Source of the DNA: Clostridia bacterium
GTDB taxonomy: Bacteria > Bacillota > Clostridia > Lachnospirales > Cellulosilyticaceae
NCBI GenBank assembly: GCA_029239755.1
Contig: JARBUI010000002.1
Coordinates: forward strand, 62,001 to 126,000
Length of the DNA stretch: 64,000 bases
Direction of reading: 5' to 3'
Part shown: piece by piece, positions 55,063-64,000 of the stretch
How positions within the stretch are numbered: the stretch's first letter is position 1
Layout: every line of letters begins with the position of its first letter
Made by a program: the position numbers and the translations under genes
Notes under the pieces: model-generated
What the model was told of the DNA's origin: nothing
The model's database searches: none
What the model saw: the letters and a program-made list of their open reading frames with translations, nothing else

Positions 55063-56466
55063 CTATGGCTTAATCTCTTCATAGACACTTAGTATTTTAT
55101 CAGTAACATCTAGTGCTTTAGCTCCTTTACCGCCATTTTCTACGATAACTGCAAAAGCAAGCTTGTTTTTATCTTCATTCTTATATTTTGCAAATCCCAT
55201 AAACCACGAATGGTCTTCAGAAGTCTCATTTTGAGCAGTACCCGTTTTACCGCCTACTATAATATTTTCTCTTTTAAGTTTAGCGGCAGTTCCCTCACTC
55301 ACAACCCCAGTCATCATATCCTGCAACACCTTTGCTGTTTCTTCCTCCATTATAGCCTCTTTATACTGGGGTAAATATTTTACTTTTACACTGCCTTTTT
55401 TATTCATAGAATAGTCTAAAAGGTATGGTTTCATCATAACACCATCATTTGCTATACAGGACGCAATCATTGCCATATGCAGAGGTGTAGTAAGTGTTTT
55501 CCCTTGACCAATAAAGGTCGCTGCTTTTTCAAAAGGTGATTCTGTTTCTACAAGCTGAAATTTACTTCTTGCATAATCCATATCAAAATACAGCGGATGA
55601 TTAAATCCCAGTTTTTCTGCTGTGTTTTTTAAGCTTTTAACGGATATAGTTTCACCAAGTTTAACAAAATACGTATTGCATGATTTATAAAAAGCTCCCA
55701 TAAGATCCAGATGACCATGTGCAGTTTTATTATAACACTGAATACTATAGTCATCACCTGTTATTTTCCCTGTACATTCATACATAAAATCTAGATTTTC
55801 CCCTTTATTTTCACTTATATAAGCTAGAGCAGTAATAATTTTAAAAATAGATCCCGGAGGATAAAGCCCATTTGTCGTACGATTTAAAAGGGGAGAGTTT
55901 TTTGTATCCTGTGTTAAGGATTCCCAATCCTGATTAATATTATTAGGGTCGAATCCTGGACTGCCATACATTGCTTTTATTTTACCTGTAGCAGGCTCAA
56001 TAACTATGACGCCCCCTTTTTTACCTTTCATAGCTTTGGCAACAGCCGCCTGATATCTGTCATCTAGGGTCAAAACAATATCTCTGCCCTCAAACTTTTC
56101 ATTAGCAAATGCATTCTTAAATAGTGATACAAGATTATAATCAGGATAAAGTAACTCTGTATTGGCTAGTGCCTCAACACCTGTTTTCCCTCTTTGAGAA
56201 TATCCTACTGCATGAGCATATAAACTTCCCTTTGGATATTCTCTTTTGTTATTAGCTGTTGTGGCCAGGATTTTCATATTAGCATCATAAATATCTCCTC
56301 TTATAACTTCTTGTTCAAGCGTATTGAGTCTTGTATTATAGGGATGAACAGATATTTGCTTTTGCTTAATGGCTGTGAAATAGACTATATAAAGAATGAG
56401 CAGGGCAAACATGCCTATAAAAATACTCGTTATTGTATAAATTATTTTCCTGTTTTTATCCACCAT
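55063..56466 (-). CDS. Class B penicillin-binding protein (PbpA-like)
   Basis: A 467-residue transpeptidase, shorter than the two PBPs in the division cluster and without PASTA domains. It has an N-terminal membrane helix (IIYTITSIFIGMFALLILYIVYF), a reduced dimerisation domain (RGDIYDANMKILATT), and catalytic motifs PPGSIFK (SxxK), SCN and VGGKTGTAQ. It overlaps the end of the FtsW/RodA-like gene by 11 bases, so the two form a polymerase-crosslinker pair. This resembles the actinobacterial PbpA-RodA arrangement also common in Clostridia. Confidence 0.92.
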   Translation of the reverse strand: MVDKNRKIIYTITSIFIGMFALLILYIVYFTAIKQKQISVHPYNTRLNTLEQEVIRGDIYDANMKILATTANNKREYPKGSLYAHAVGYSQRGKTGVEALANTELLYPDYNLVSLFKNAFANEKFEGRDIVLTLDDRYQAAVAKAMKGKKGGVIVIEPATGKIKAMYGSPGFDPNNINQDWESLTQDTKNSPLLNRTTNGLYPPGSIFKIITALAYISENKGENLDFMYECTGKITGDDYSIQCYNKTAHGHLDLMGAFYKSCNTYFVKLGETISVKSLKNTAEKLGFNHPLYFDMDYARSKFQLVETESPFEKAATFIGQGKTLTTPLHMAMIASCIANDGVMMKPYLLDYSMNKKGSVKVKYLPQYKEAIMEEETAKVLQDMMTGVVSEGTAAKLKRENIIVGGKTGTAQNETSEDHSWFMGFAKYKNEDKNKLAFAVIVENGGKGAKALDVTDKILSVYEEIKP

Positions 56467-57820
56467 GCGTCTCTTCCTTTACTCTCTCATCATTATTTTT
56501 ATGCGAAAAATAAGTAATAAGACCAATCATCCCTATACAAACAACCATAGACGAACCTCCTGCACTTAAAAAAGGTGATGTAATACCAGTAAGAGGAACA
56601 AGTTTTAATACACCTCCAACAATAATAAAAATCTGCACTGTAAAGAGTGCTCCTATTCCTATTAAAATTAGCCTGTAAAACTCATTTTTTTGTTTTAGTG
56701 CTGCATTCATACAATGCAAAATAATACCTAAATAACATAACAAGACGATAATACCCATTAAGGTCCCAAATTCTTCACATAGAGCAGCAAAAATATAGTC
56801 AGTTTCAGCAAAAGGGATCTTATTAGGCGTTCCTCTTGTCAGTCCACTTCCAAACCATCCCCATGTACCAATCGCAAATAACCCCTGTACTACCTGATAC
56901 CCTGTATCAGATATATCCTGCCAGGGATTAAGCCACGCCTCTACTCTATTTCTTACATGGCCAAACATAAAATAGCCTATGACGCCTCCAAATGCCCCTG
57001 CAAATAAGCCTAGAGCAGGCAGCACAGGCTTTTGAGTAGCCATAAAAAGCATAACAAGAAAAGTCAAGTAATAAAGTAGTGCGGCTCCTAAGTCTCTTTG
57101 CAAAACTAAGCAACCAAGTACAATAATGATGACAGCAATAGAAAAGACAATCGTTTCTTTCTTATTCACTTTATAGTCAAAGTGATTAAATAATGCAGCT
57201 AAAAAAAGCACAAGCGCAATTTTCCCTATCTCTGATGGCTGAAGGCTCATTCCAGCTATTTCAACCCAATTGGTTGCTCCTAAAACCTTGCTTCCAAAGA
57301 AAAATGGGATGACCATTGTCACTGCCAGCACACATAAATATAAATATTTGTTTGCCGGCCGTATAAGAACTGCAAATATACTTGGAAATACTAAAGCAAT
57401 TAAAACACCAATACCATACGCAATAATTTGCTTAGATGCTAATTTGTGATCAAGTCTCTCCAACATAATATATCCTATATCTATCAAAAAAAACATAAGG
57501 TTCCACAGAATCATTTCGTTCTGCATGCGCCATAACCTTAGGAGCCACAAAGTAATAGTAATAAGCGCAAAAACGATAACACCATTCATAATAATAGATG
57601 TTCTGATAACTAGATCTGCTTGTTTTCCCCCCACAATACTTATGCCTCCAAGGTGAAAAAAAGCCAAGCACAAATATAAAAACTTATTTTTCTCACTTGT
57701 CCTGCCTAGCGAATAGTTTGTAAACGGCTTCATAAAACTAAAAGAAACTATAATAAACAAAATACCAAACCCTGCGAAAATATATCTGCTTAATAAAATC
57801 ATTAAATTAAAATATGCCAT
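56456..57820 (-). CDS. FtsW/RodA/SpoVE-family glycosyltransferase
   Basis: A SEDS-family peptidoglycan polymerase of about 454 residues with about twelve membrane segments, longer than the ftsW gene of the division cluster because of an N-terminal extension. Conserved blocks are present: VLGATNWVEIAGMSLQPSEIGKIA, RVEAWLNPWQDISDTGYQVVQGLFAIG and PFAETDYIFAALCEEFG, shown in part. The ATG at 57820 is preferred (AGGTG six bases before); a GTG three codons earlier is less likely. It is paired with the overlapping PBP downstream. Confidence 0.92.
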   Translation of the reverse strand: MAYFNLMILLSRYIFAGFGILFIIVSFSFMKPFTNYSLGRTSEKNKFLYLCLAFFHLGGISIVGGKQADLVIRTSIIMNGVIVFALITITLWLLRLWRMQNEMILWNLMFFLIDIGYIMLERLDHKLASKQIIAYGIGVLIALVFPSIFAVLIRPANKYLYLCVLAVTMVIPFFFGSKVLGATNWVEIAGMSLQPSEIGKIALVLFLAALFNHFDYKVNKKETIVFSIAVIIIVLGCLVLQRDLGAALLYYLTFLVMLFMATQKPVLPALGLFAGAFGGVIGYFMFGHVRNRVEAWLNPWQDISDTGYQVVQGLFAIGTWGWFGSGLTRGTPNKIPFAETDYIFAALCEEFGTLMGIIVLLCYLGIILHCMNAALKQKNEFYRLILIGIGALFTVQIFIIVGGVLKLVPLTGITSPFLSAGGSSMVVCIGMIGLITYFSHKNNDERVKEETHGG

Positions 57821-57834
57821 CTTTTTCACCTGCT

Positions 57835-60168
57835 TTATTCAATCGACTTAAAGGAAACCCCTTTGATTAACTTTATTTGAGACATATCCTCTGCAAGATA
57901 AGCTTCTAGTACATTTTGAGTTTCCTCTTTTGATTCATGAGTAAAATTCAGCCGTAAACTTTTTATACCCTTATTATTAAGTTCATCTAAATGTTTAACA
58001 ACGAGTGGTTTCTCAGTTAAGAGCTGCATAACACACGCTTCGCAGTCGGTTTGAATCCCCCACACCGCTTCTTTTCTGTCCACAAGCTTGAAAACTTTTT
58101 GTTCTCCCCCCATTCGCGTACATTTATGATGATCTTTAAGAAGACACTGTTCTGAGGTCATAACAGGAATATAACCATACACGATTCTTTCCAGATTCCC
58201 TTGCATGCATTGCAGTTCAGTATAGGTTGTTTCCACAGAGACAGTTAGTTTAGCGGCTCCTGCTGCATCCCACAAGTGTATAGCTTCATTATTCATTATA
58301 TTTAAGTTATAGTCAATATTCTTGTTCTTCAAACTACTCTTCAGCAGATTAAATTGCCCATAGTTTCTTATGAGATAACCATCTATAGAAGTTCTATCCC
58401 AAAAGGAGAGGTCTTCTGCAAACTTTTTATAAGTCTTATTTTTCATAATATACGGTAAGGCAAGGTAAAATTTCTTATGTCTTTTACTGCACAGCTCATT
58501 TGCCTGCAGGCTCATTTCATTATTATAGTTCCAATCCCAGTAAATAGTTTCTATTTGAGGATTATTAATACATACTTCCAGTTGTTCCAGCGTTGTAACA
58601 TAAGCACTCCAAGTCTTTGCTTGATCGGCTACATGATTCTGAGGAGAGATATAGTCTTGTTTTTTCTTAATAGAGCGTTCTAGAATCTTTTCTTCCATCA
58701 TTTCTAATACTTTTCTTCTTATTTCATTAAGCTTGCTTATAGGGATATAGCCTGTTTCATCCCACTTAACATCTATCTTTCCAGGAATAAAAGACGTATT
58801 GCCAAATTTAGTCAGCTGTCTTATGGCATTTTCCTTAGTAATAGGTGCATTTGATGCTCCTTCTAATATTTCTCCCTTATACTGAACACTAAGTGTTTTA
58901 TATGCAGCCTCAATATAAATGGGCTGTCCAACTTCAGATACGATTTTTAAATCAATTGGTATTTTTCTATTGGCCTTTAAATAAGTATTTCTTAACTGCT
59001 TTAAGAGCTGATGATTTTTTGTTAAAAAAACCTCACTACCTGCATCAATATACTTATCAAATTCTAGCTGTATTGACAATCCTTTTTCATAATGCTTAGA
59101 AATTCCAGTACCTACGCTTTCACGGCCCTTGCGTATAATTTCTATACCATCTCCAGGGTTTAATTCTCCATCTAGCAAAATAGTAGCTCTTTTTAGTTTT
59201 GGAGAAAACTGGGTAACCGTACCAATTTTGACACCCATATGTCTTGGACTTGTAGGTGTAATCATATGATTAAGATCTCCATCAAAATAATAACCTTTCG
59301 AAAAACCTCCTCTATTGAAAACACCCTTTACCTCTTCTATATCATTCAAATCAACTTTATAGGATGATTGACTTTCTATTAAATCAATATATTTTCTGTA
59401 AGTTTTTACAACAGATGCTACGTATTCTGGGGACTTCATTCTTCCTTCTATTTTAAAAGAATGAATACCGCACTGTATCAAGTCCGGTAAAAATTCAATG
59501 CTGCACATGTCTTTTAAACTAATTAAATACTCATCTGAATTCATCATATGACCATTCTCTGTTAAGTTATACTTCATTCTGCATGGCTGTGCACATCTGC
59601 CCCTATTTCCGCTTCGGCCGCCTATTAGACTGCTCATGAGACATTGGCCTGAATAACTATAGCATAATGCCCCATGTATAAAAGTTTCTATCTCAATGCT
59701 ACATATCTCTATTATTTCTTTAATTTCTTTTAGACTAAGTTCTCTCGCCAAAACAACTCTTTTAAAGCCTAAACTTTTTAGGAAAAGAACATCGTGGACG
59801 CTATGGGCCGTCATTTGCGTACTAGCATGCAGAGCTATTTGGGGGAAATATTTTTTGACAAGTGACACAACTCCCAAATCCTGGCTAATAATTGCATCAA
59901 TTCCTAAATTATCTAAATAGATCAGATAATCAAATAGTTCATGTATCTCTTGCTGTTTTATAAGTGTATTTACAGTTATATATACTTTTACTGCTCTAAG
60001 TTTTGAATACCTCACAATGGCTTCAAGTTCATCATTTGTAAAGTTATCAGCATATTGTCTGGCGTTAAAACATTTACCACCTACGAATATAGCATCGGCA
60101 CCATTTTCAATTGCAGCATAAGCATTTTCTATTTTTCCTACAGGCGCTAACAATTCTACTGTTTTCAA
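57835..60168 (-). CDS. U32 family peptidase with DUF3656 region
   Basis: About 777 residues. The N-terminal half is the U32 (collagenase-like) domain: VELLAPVGKIENAYAAIENGADAIFVGGKCFNAR in part, the ETFIHGALCYSYSGQCLMSS cysteine block, GGRSGNRGRCAQPCRMKY in part, and FKIEGRMKSPEYVA. The C-terminal half is the longer DUF3656-type extension. U32 proteins include RlhA/TrhP-type RNA hydroxylation enzymes, so peptidase activity is not assured. A TTG start at 60168 has AAGGTG upstream; an open frame further upstream runs into zapA. Confidence 0.9.
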   Translation of the reverse strand: MKTVELLAPVGKIENAYAAIENGADAIFVGGKCFNARQYADNFTNDELEAIVRYSKLRAVKVYITVNTLIKQQEIHELFDYLIYLDNLGIDAIISQDLGVVSLVKKYFPQIALHASTQMTAHSVHDVLFLKSLGFKRVVLARELSLKEIKEIIEICSIEIETFIHGALCYSYSGQCLMSSLIGGRSGNRGRCAQPCRMKYNLTENGHMMNSDEYLISLKDMCSIEFLPDLIQCGIHSFKIEGRMKSPEYVASVVKTYRKYIDLIESQSSYKVDLNDIEEVKGVFNRGGFSKGYYFDGDLNHMITPTSPRHMGVKIGTVTQFSPKLKRATILLDGELNPGDGIEIIRKGRESVGTGISKHYEKGLSIQLEFDKYIDAGSEVFLTKNHQLLKQLRNTYLKANRKIPIDLKIVSEVGQPIYIEAAYKTLSVQYKGEILEGASNAPITKENAIRQLTKFGNTSFIPGKIDVKWDETGYIPISKLNEIRRKVLEMMEEKILERSIKKKQDYISPQNHVADQAKTWSAYVTTLEQLEVCINNPQIETIYWDWNYNNEMSLQANELCSKRHKKFYLALPYIMKNKTYKKFAEDLSFWDRTSIDGYLIRNYGQFNLLKSSLKNKNIDYNLNIMNNEAIHLWDAAGAAKLTVSVETTYTELQCMQGNLERIVYGYIPVMTSEQCLLKDHHKCTRMGGEQKVFKLVDRKEAVWGIQTDCEACVMQLLTEKPLVVKHLDELNNKGIKSLRLNFTHESKEETQNVLEAYLAEDMSQIKLIKGVSFKSIE

Positions 60169-60208
60169 CCCTTTCACCTTTTCCTTAATATAATTAACAG
60201 GGGAAGTT

Positions 60209-60586
60209 TTATCTTCCCCTGCTTGTATGATCATTTTTCTTATGATAGGTCTTTGCTTCTGCCATTTGATTTTTTACGTTTGTTATTTCTATTGTCATTT
60301 CTCGTATTTTATCTTTAAGGGCCAGGTTTTCAGCATTACACTTTTCAAGCTCATTTGCATAGGATTCTAACTCTTCTTGCATTTTAATATATTCACTTGC
60401 TACATTAAGTGCTGTTAACATATTCACTTTTGAAGTGTTTAAACTTGTTCTTACATTAGCCTTCTGAATACTGCTAATAATCTTATTAATTAAACCGGCT
60501 ACCTTATGAATATGTTCTTGAGATTCTTCACCTTGCAGCGAGTATATATTTCCCCCTATGATAACCTCCACTTTATTTTTCGACAT
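60209..60586 (-). CDS. zapA: Cell division protein ZapA
   Basis: A 125-residue FtsZ-ring-associated protein. The N-terminal globular part KVEVIIGGNIYSLQGEESQEHIHKVAGLINKII in part is the ZapA fold, followed by LNVASEYIKMQEELESYANELE and a long coiled coil to about residue 112, which forms the dimer and tetramer. The position between ruvB and the U32 peptidase gene is common in Firmicutes. Confidence 0.92.
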   Translation of the reverse strand: MSKNKVEVIIGGNIYSLQGEESQEHIHKVAGLINKIISSIQKANVRTSLNTSKVNMLTALNVASEYIKMQEELESYANELEKCNAENLALKDKIREMTIEITNVKNQMAEAKTYHKKNDHTSRGR

Positions 60587-60662
60587 TTAATAACACCTCA
60601 TCATTGTCATTATGCTATTATTCTTTCTTTTTTGTAATTATAGCATATCCTCCTTTAAAATA

Positions 60663-61661
60663 CTACTTTATTGTTTCAATGTTAAACATCTCATATGCAT
60701 AGGGTGTCAGCATTCTTCCTCTTGGAGTTCTCTGCAGCAGTCCTTGCTTAATTAAATACGGTTCATAGACATCTTCAAGCGTATCTCTTTCTTCACCTAA
60801 CGCTGCCGCCAAAGTTTCGAGCCCAACTGGTCCGCCTTTAAACTGCACTGCAATCGTGTGTATAATCTGTCGGTCAAGTTCATCCATTCCATTTTCATCT
60901 ATACTTAATAATTTTAATGCCTTTAAACAAATATCCCCATCTATCGGCTTTTTATATTTGATAAGTGCTATATCTCTAACTCTTTTTAGCAGTCTATTGG
61001 CTACTCTTGGAGTTCCTCTGCTGCATTTCGCAATCTCAACAGCTGCCTCCTCTGACAGAGAAGTATTTAAAATCTTCGCAGTTCTTAAGATAATTGTGCT
61101 AAGCTCATCCACTGAATAATATTCGAGCCTCTGCAAAATGCCAAACCTATCTCGAAGAGGCGAGCTTAACATCCCAGCTCTTGTCGTCGCCCCAATTAGA
61201 GTAAACTTAGGAAGCGTTAAGCGAATAGATTTTGCAGTAGGTCCTTTGCCTACTACAATGTCAATGCAATAGTCTTCCATAGCTGAATAAAGCACTTCCT
61301 CAACATGCTTGCTCATTCTGTGAATCTCATCAATAAACAAAATATCTCTTGGCTGCAAGTTATTTAAAATAGCCGCAATGTCTCCTGGTTTTTCAATTGC
61401 GGGGCCCGAGGTTATTTTAAATTTGACATCCATTTCATGGGCAATAACACCAGCAAGTGTTGTTTTACCAAGCCCTGGAGGGCCATAAAGCAAAACATGG
61501 TCTAAAGGTTCGTCTCGTTTTTGCGCTGCTTGTATAAATATTTTAATATTTTCTTTAATTGCACTTTGTCCTATATATTCTTCAAGAGAAAGAGGTCTTA
61601 TACTGCTTTCAATTTCGTTATCTTCTAATTGCAAATCAGATGACATAATTCTTTTAGTCAT
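60663..61661 (-). CDS. ruvB: Holliday junction DNA helicase RuvB
   Basis: Branch-migration motor, 332 residues. [22 protein letters not shown] is the N-terminal family block; Walker A is [18 protein letters not shown], Walker [11 protein letters not shown], sensor 1 [22 protein letters not shown] in part with the arginine finger region, and the winged helix ends the protein ([12 protein letters not shown]). It starts 13 bases after ruvA. Confidence 0.98.
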   Translation of the reverse strand: MTKRIMSSDLQLEDNEIESSIRPLSLEEYIGQSAIKENIKIFIQAAQKRDEPLDHVLLYGPPGLGKTTLAGVIAHEMDVKFKITSGPAIEKPGDIAAILNNLQPRDILFIDEIHRMSKHVEEVLYSAMEDYCIDIVVGKGPTAKSIRLTLPKFTLIGATTRAGMLSSPLRDRFGILQRLEYYSVDELSTIILRTAKILNTSLSEEAAVEIAKCSRGTPRVANRLLKRVRDIALIKYKKPIDGDICLKALKLLSIDENGMDELDRQIIHTIAVQFKGGPVGLETLAAALGEERDTLEDVYEPYLIKQGLLQRTPRGRMLTPYAYEMFNIETIK

Positions 61662-61674
61662 ATTCTCCCCCCCT

Positions 61675-62268
61675 CTATAATCCTAGTAAGTTTAGTGCTT
61701 TTCTGATAATCTGCTCGCTGTTATCCCGTTCATCAATAATAGCATTAACTGCCTTTTTGGCATCTGCTAGAGTATATCCTAATGCTTCTAGTGCTTCTAT
61801 AGCTTCATTCTTCTGACTAGTTGAAGCTAAGTTGCTGCTTAAACTCTCTGCTGTTTGACCAGTAAGTTTTCCTATACTATCTTTTAGCTCAAGAATAATT
61901 CTCTGTGCTGTTTTTGCACCTATACCGCTTACCTTACTTAAAGCCTTGCTATCCTCTGACAAAATAATACTGACAATGTCTTGGTTTGTATAAGTATTTA
62001 AAATTTGCATTCCACCCTTTGGGCCTATACCGCTTACGCTTGTTAATTTTTTAAATAACTCTTTATCTTCCTTGGTTTTAAAACCATATAGATCATGTCC
62101 ATCTTCTTTGATATGTTCATAAATGTATATTTTTATAGGCTCGCCTTTTTCCATTTCACTGAAAAACTGATGGGCAGAGCAAAATACCTCATAACCAATA
62201 CCATGAGTCTCCAGAACAAGTGTATTATCCCCTATTTCAGCTATTACTCCATATAAATATGCAATCAT
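61675..62268 (-). CDS. ruvA: Holliday junction DNA helicase RuvA
   Basis: Junction-binding subunit that loads RuvB, 197 residues. Domain I ([29 protein letters not shown] in part), two helix-hairpin-helix motifs ([16 protein letters not shown] and [21 protein letters not shown] in part) and the flexible C-terminal domain III ([21 protein letters not shown]) are present. No ruvC is nearby, as usual for Firmicutes. Confidence 0.97.
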   Translation of the reverse strand: MIAYLYGVIAEIGDNTLVLETHGIGYEVFCSAHQFFSEMEKGEPIKIYIYEHIKEDGHDLYGFKTKEDKELFKKLTSVSGIGPKGGMQILNTYTNQDIVSIILSEDSKALSKVSGIGAKTAQRIILELKDSIGKLTGQTAESLSSNLASTSQKNEAIEALEALGYTLADAKKAVNAIIDERDNSEQIIRKALNLLGL

Positions 62269-62316
62269 TACCTAAACTCCTTACTTAAGAACATCTGTTC
62301 TTATTGTATACCATAC

Positions 62317-62898
62317 TTATAAAAATGGCAAATACCCCTGTTTCTCAGACACAATATAATTTGTCCTTACATCAAAATCTTCTGTATTTATCCCCTCTAT
62401 GATCTGAAAATCCATACATACACCTATTTTATATAAATAAGGATACTTAACGAGGTACCTATCATAAAACCCTCCGCCATAACCTACCCTGTTACCCTTC
62501 AAATCAAATGCTAATCCAGGTACGATAATGATATCTTTTGGAACAGGAATAGCTAGAGGATGCACCTTCGGATTAGGTTCATAGATTGTCATTGTTTTAA
62601 AATTATTATTTACTAATTCTTCTAAATCACTTACACTATAAAACTCCATCTTCCCTGTCCCTAGTGTTATTTTAGGATAGGCTATTTTCTTTCCTTCCCC
62701 TTTTGCAGTCTCATGCAAATATTTCGTTTGTACTTCATCTTTAAAAGCGGCATACAGAAAAATAGCCGCAGCCTCTTTAAACACCTTTAAGTCTATCAGT
62801 TGACTCGTAATTTGTTTTGAGGCATCATCTATAAGGGAAGCATCTAACTGCATTTTTTTATTTTTAATATGTTTTCTAGTTTGGTTTTTTGTCATCAT
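62317..62898 (-). CDS. 5-formyltetrahydrofolate cyclo-ligase
   Basis: Converts 5-formyl-THF to 5,10-methenyl-THF with ATP, about 193 residues. The family pattern is visible: RKHIKNKKMQLD at the N-terminus, VPGLAFDLKGNRVGYGGGFYDRYL (phosphate/ATP-binding loop, about 139-162, shown in part) and KIGVCMDFQI. The ATG at 62898 is preferred over a longer frame; this gives a 23-bp overlap with the DUF896 gene upstream, so coupling is likely. Confidence 0.94.
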   Translation of the reverse strand: MMTKNQTRKHIKNKKMQLDASLIDDASKQITSQLIDLKVFKEAAAIFLYAAFKDEVQTKYLHETAKGEGKKIAYPKITLGTGKMEFYSVSDLEELVNNNFKTMTIYEPNPKVHPLAIPVPKDIIIVPGLAFDLKGNRVGYGGGFYDRYLVKYPYLYKIGVCMDFQIIEGINTEDFDVRTNYIVSEKQGYLPFL

Positions 62899-63103
62899 TT
62901 GGCATATACCTAAGAGGATGCAGATTACCATCTGGTGTTTGAATTTTAGTATGTTCTAATTGACTTTTAAAATTGGATCTGAATATCTTTAAATAGTCTT
63001 GCCTTAGCCCAGCTTGTTCCTGTTTTTCTTCTTCTGAAAGCCCTACTGTTTTTTGCTTATGAGCAAGTTCATTAATCTTTTTAATAAGGTCACTCATTTC
63101 CAT
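62876..63103 (-). CDS. DUF896 (YnzC-like) protein
   Basis: A 75-residue protein of the DUF896/YnzC family: LIKKINELAHKQKTVGLSEEE, AGLRQDYLKIFRSNFKSQLEHTKI and the final DGNLHPLRYMPN. The family is small, helical and common in Firmicutes, where YneA/YnzC-type genes are near SOS functions; its role is not established. GGAAG precedes the ATG. It overlaps the cyclo-ligase gene. Confidence 0.93.
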   Translation of the reverse strand: MEMSDLIKKINELAHKQKTVGLSEEEKQEQAGLRQDYLKIFRSNFKSQLEHTKIQTPDGNLHPLRYMPNDDKKPN

Positions 63104-63117
63104 GATTTACTTCCTTT

Positions 63118-63915
63118 CTAATTTGCTACAAACCACGTTCCTAACTCTTCCCCTTGTAATAGGGCACTTAGTATTTGAATATCCTCACCAGATGCTACAA
63201 TGGTATCAGTTCCACAGGATTTTGCAATTTTTGCAGCAATAATCTTTGTCGCCATGCCGCCTGTTCCTAATCTTGATCCTGCGCCACTCGCCAAGCCTTC
63301 TATTTCTGGAGTAATATCTTCTACTTTAGGTATAAGTACCGCATCACTATTTTGTTTAGGATTATCTGTATAGAGCCCATCTATATCAGTGAGGAGAATA
63401 AGTACATCTGCTTGTACTAACTGTGCAACTGTTGCTGATAATGTATCATTGTCTCCAAATCTATATCCTTCTATCTGCGCCGTAGAGATACAGTCATTTT
63501 CATTAATGATAGGTATGACACCTAAGTCTAGTAAAGTATCAAACGTATTTTTAGCATTTGTTTTTTTAATCTCATCTTCTATAACATCTTTTGTAAGTAG
63601 TATTTGAGCAATAACTTGATTATATTCCCCAAAAAACTTTTGATACATTTGCATCAGTATCGCCTGGCCTATAGCTGCTGTTGCTTGTTTTAAAGGTAAA
63701 TCTTCTGGTCTTTTATTTCTGCCTATACGCTGCATGCCCGCTCCAATTGCTCCTGAAGATACAAGTATGACTTCTTTACCTGAATTATTAATATCTGTAA
63801 GTACGCGGGATAACTTTTCCATCTTATCTAAATTAACTTTACCATTTTCATGAGTTAGCGAAGACGTTCCTATTTTAACAATAATTCTTTTAGCTTTTTT
63901 AATTTTATCTCTCAT
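63118..63915 (-). CDS. proB: Glutamate 5-kinase
   Basis: First enzyme of proline synthesis, phosphorylating glutamate. 265 residues: the amino-acid kinase domain only, without the C-terminal PUA domain found in E. coli; this short form is common in Clostridia. Motifs are RIIVKIGTSSLTHENGKV, VSSGAIGAGMQRIG, INENDCIS, FGDNDTLSATVAQLVQADVLILLTDIDGLY in part, and GTGGMATKIIAAKIA. No proA follows; the next gene downstream is the DUF896 gene. Confidence 0.96.
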   Translation of the reverse strand: MRDKIKKAKRIIVKIGTSSLTHENGKVNLDKMEKLSRVLTDINNSGKEVILVSSGAIGAGMQRIGRNKRPEDLPLKQATAAIGQAILMQMYQKFFGEYNQVIAQILLTKDVIEDEIKKTNAKNTFDTLLDLGVIPIINENDCISTAQIEGYRFGDNDTLSATVAQLVQADVLILLTDIDGLYTDNPKQNSDAVLIPKVEDITPEIEGLASGAGSRLGTGGMATKIIAAKIAKSCGTDTIVASGEDIQILSALLQGEELGTWFVAN

Positions 63916-63928
63916 GTTTGTATCTCCC

Positions 63929-64000
63929 TCAATACGATAATCTATTGCTGCTTACCGGCTGTTGGTATAGTTTTAGCCGCTGCCCTGCTATTTTCTTCTG
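63929..64000 (-). CDS. C-terminal end of a probable YhbY RNA-binding protein
   Basis: The last 23 codons of a gene cut by the window edge. In this frame the residues KKIAGQRLKLYQQP resemble the closing strand of CRS1/YhbY RNA-binding proteins, where an I-x-G-x-x-L-x-L-Y-R-P pattern is common. The stop overlaps the proB ribosome site. Another frame is also open to a TAG, so the assignment is tentative. Confidence 0.35.
   Translation of the reverse strand, partial: QKKIAGQRLKLYQQPVSSNRLSY

Overview
The window looks like part of the chromosome of a low-GC, endospore-forming member of the Clostridia. The Lachnospirales (Cellulosilyticum-like relatives) are my best guess, but the genus cannot be fixed from sequence alone. 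Support comes from the spoIIGA-sigE-sigG block behind the division/cell-wall cluster, a Spo0E-like peptide, YlmC and YtfJ-type sporulation proteins, a GRS1-type glycyl-tRNA synthetase behind a T-box, and a GRS1/dnaG/rpoD/trmK/nif3 neighbourhood typical of Firmicutes. Almost all genes lie on the minus strand.

Region 1 (1 to about 12,145) is accessory DNA and reads as the right-hand end of an integrated island. A large serine recombinase (10581-12158) ends exactly inside the 3' part of a comM/yifB gene, so comM is probably the attachment site; the rest of the island and the 5' half of comM would lie left of the window. The island carries a four-gene restriction-modification operon (XRE regulator, C5-cytosine methyltransferase, NgoFVII-like phospholipase-D-fold nuclease, Z1 ATPase). 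It also carries a lone small-terminase-like HTH protein beside an AT-rich stretch of TATTTAACG repeats, and a three-gene operon of a GHKL ATPase fused to a PD-(D/E)XK-like nuclease, an unknown 320-residue protein and a 49-residue membrane peptide. The last operon is the best candidate here for an undescribed (probably defence) system. Integrase plus orphan small terminase plus defence genes also suggests a phage-satellite-like element.

Region 2 (12.5 to 32 kb) is conserved backbone, transcribed leftwards from mraZ: mraZ, rsmH, ftsL, two class B PBPs (PBP2B-like and SpoVD-like), murE, murF, mraY, murD, ftsW/spoVE, murA, divIB, ftsZ, then spoIIGA, sigE, sigG, ylmC and nrdR. murG is absent from its usual place between ftsW and murA. 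A four-copy, 10-bp-spaced TGG operator overlaps the mraZ promoter and start.

Region 3 (32 to 36.5 kb) holds a spo0E-like gene, lgt, a small membrane protein, ychF, a small helical protein, ytfJ, a DUF2953 protein and a hypothetical gene. Region 4 (36.6 to 40.3 kb) is a small accessory patch: GIY-YIG nuclease, unknown 129-residue protein, and a MORN-AAA+ fusion. It is flanked by two 81-nt structured palindromes of one family in opposite orientation.

Region 5 (40.3 to 64 kb) is backbone again: RNase P RNA, a uridine-kinase-like protein, nif3, trmK, rpoD, dnaG, dgt, ppdK, glyS with T-box leader, an anti-sigma/ECF sigma pair, tRNA-Leu(CAA), a NUDIX hydrolase, a PBP-FtsW/RodA pair, a U32 peptidase, zapA, ruvB, ruvA, 5-formyl-THF cyclo-ligase, a DUF896 protein, proB and the tail of a probable yhbY.
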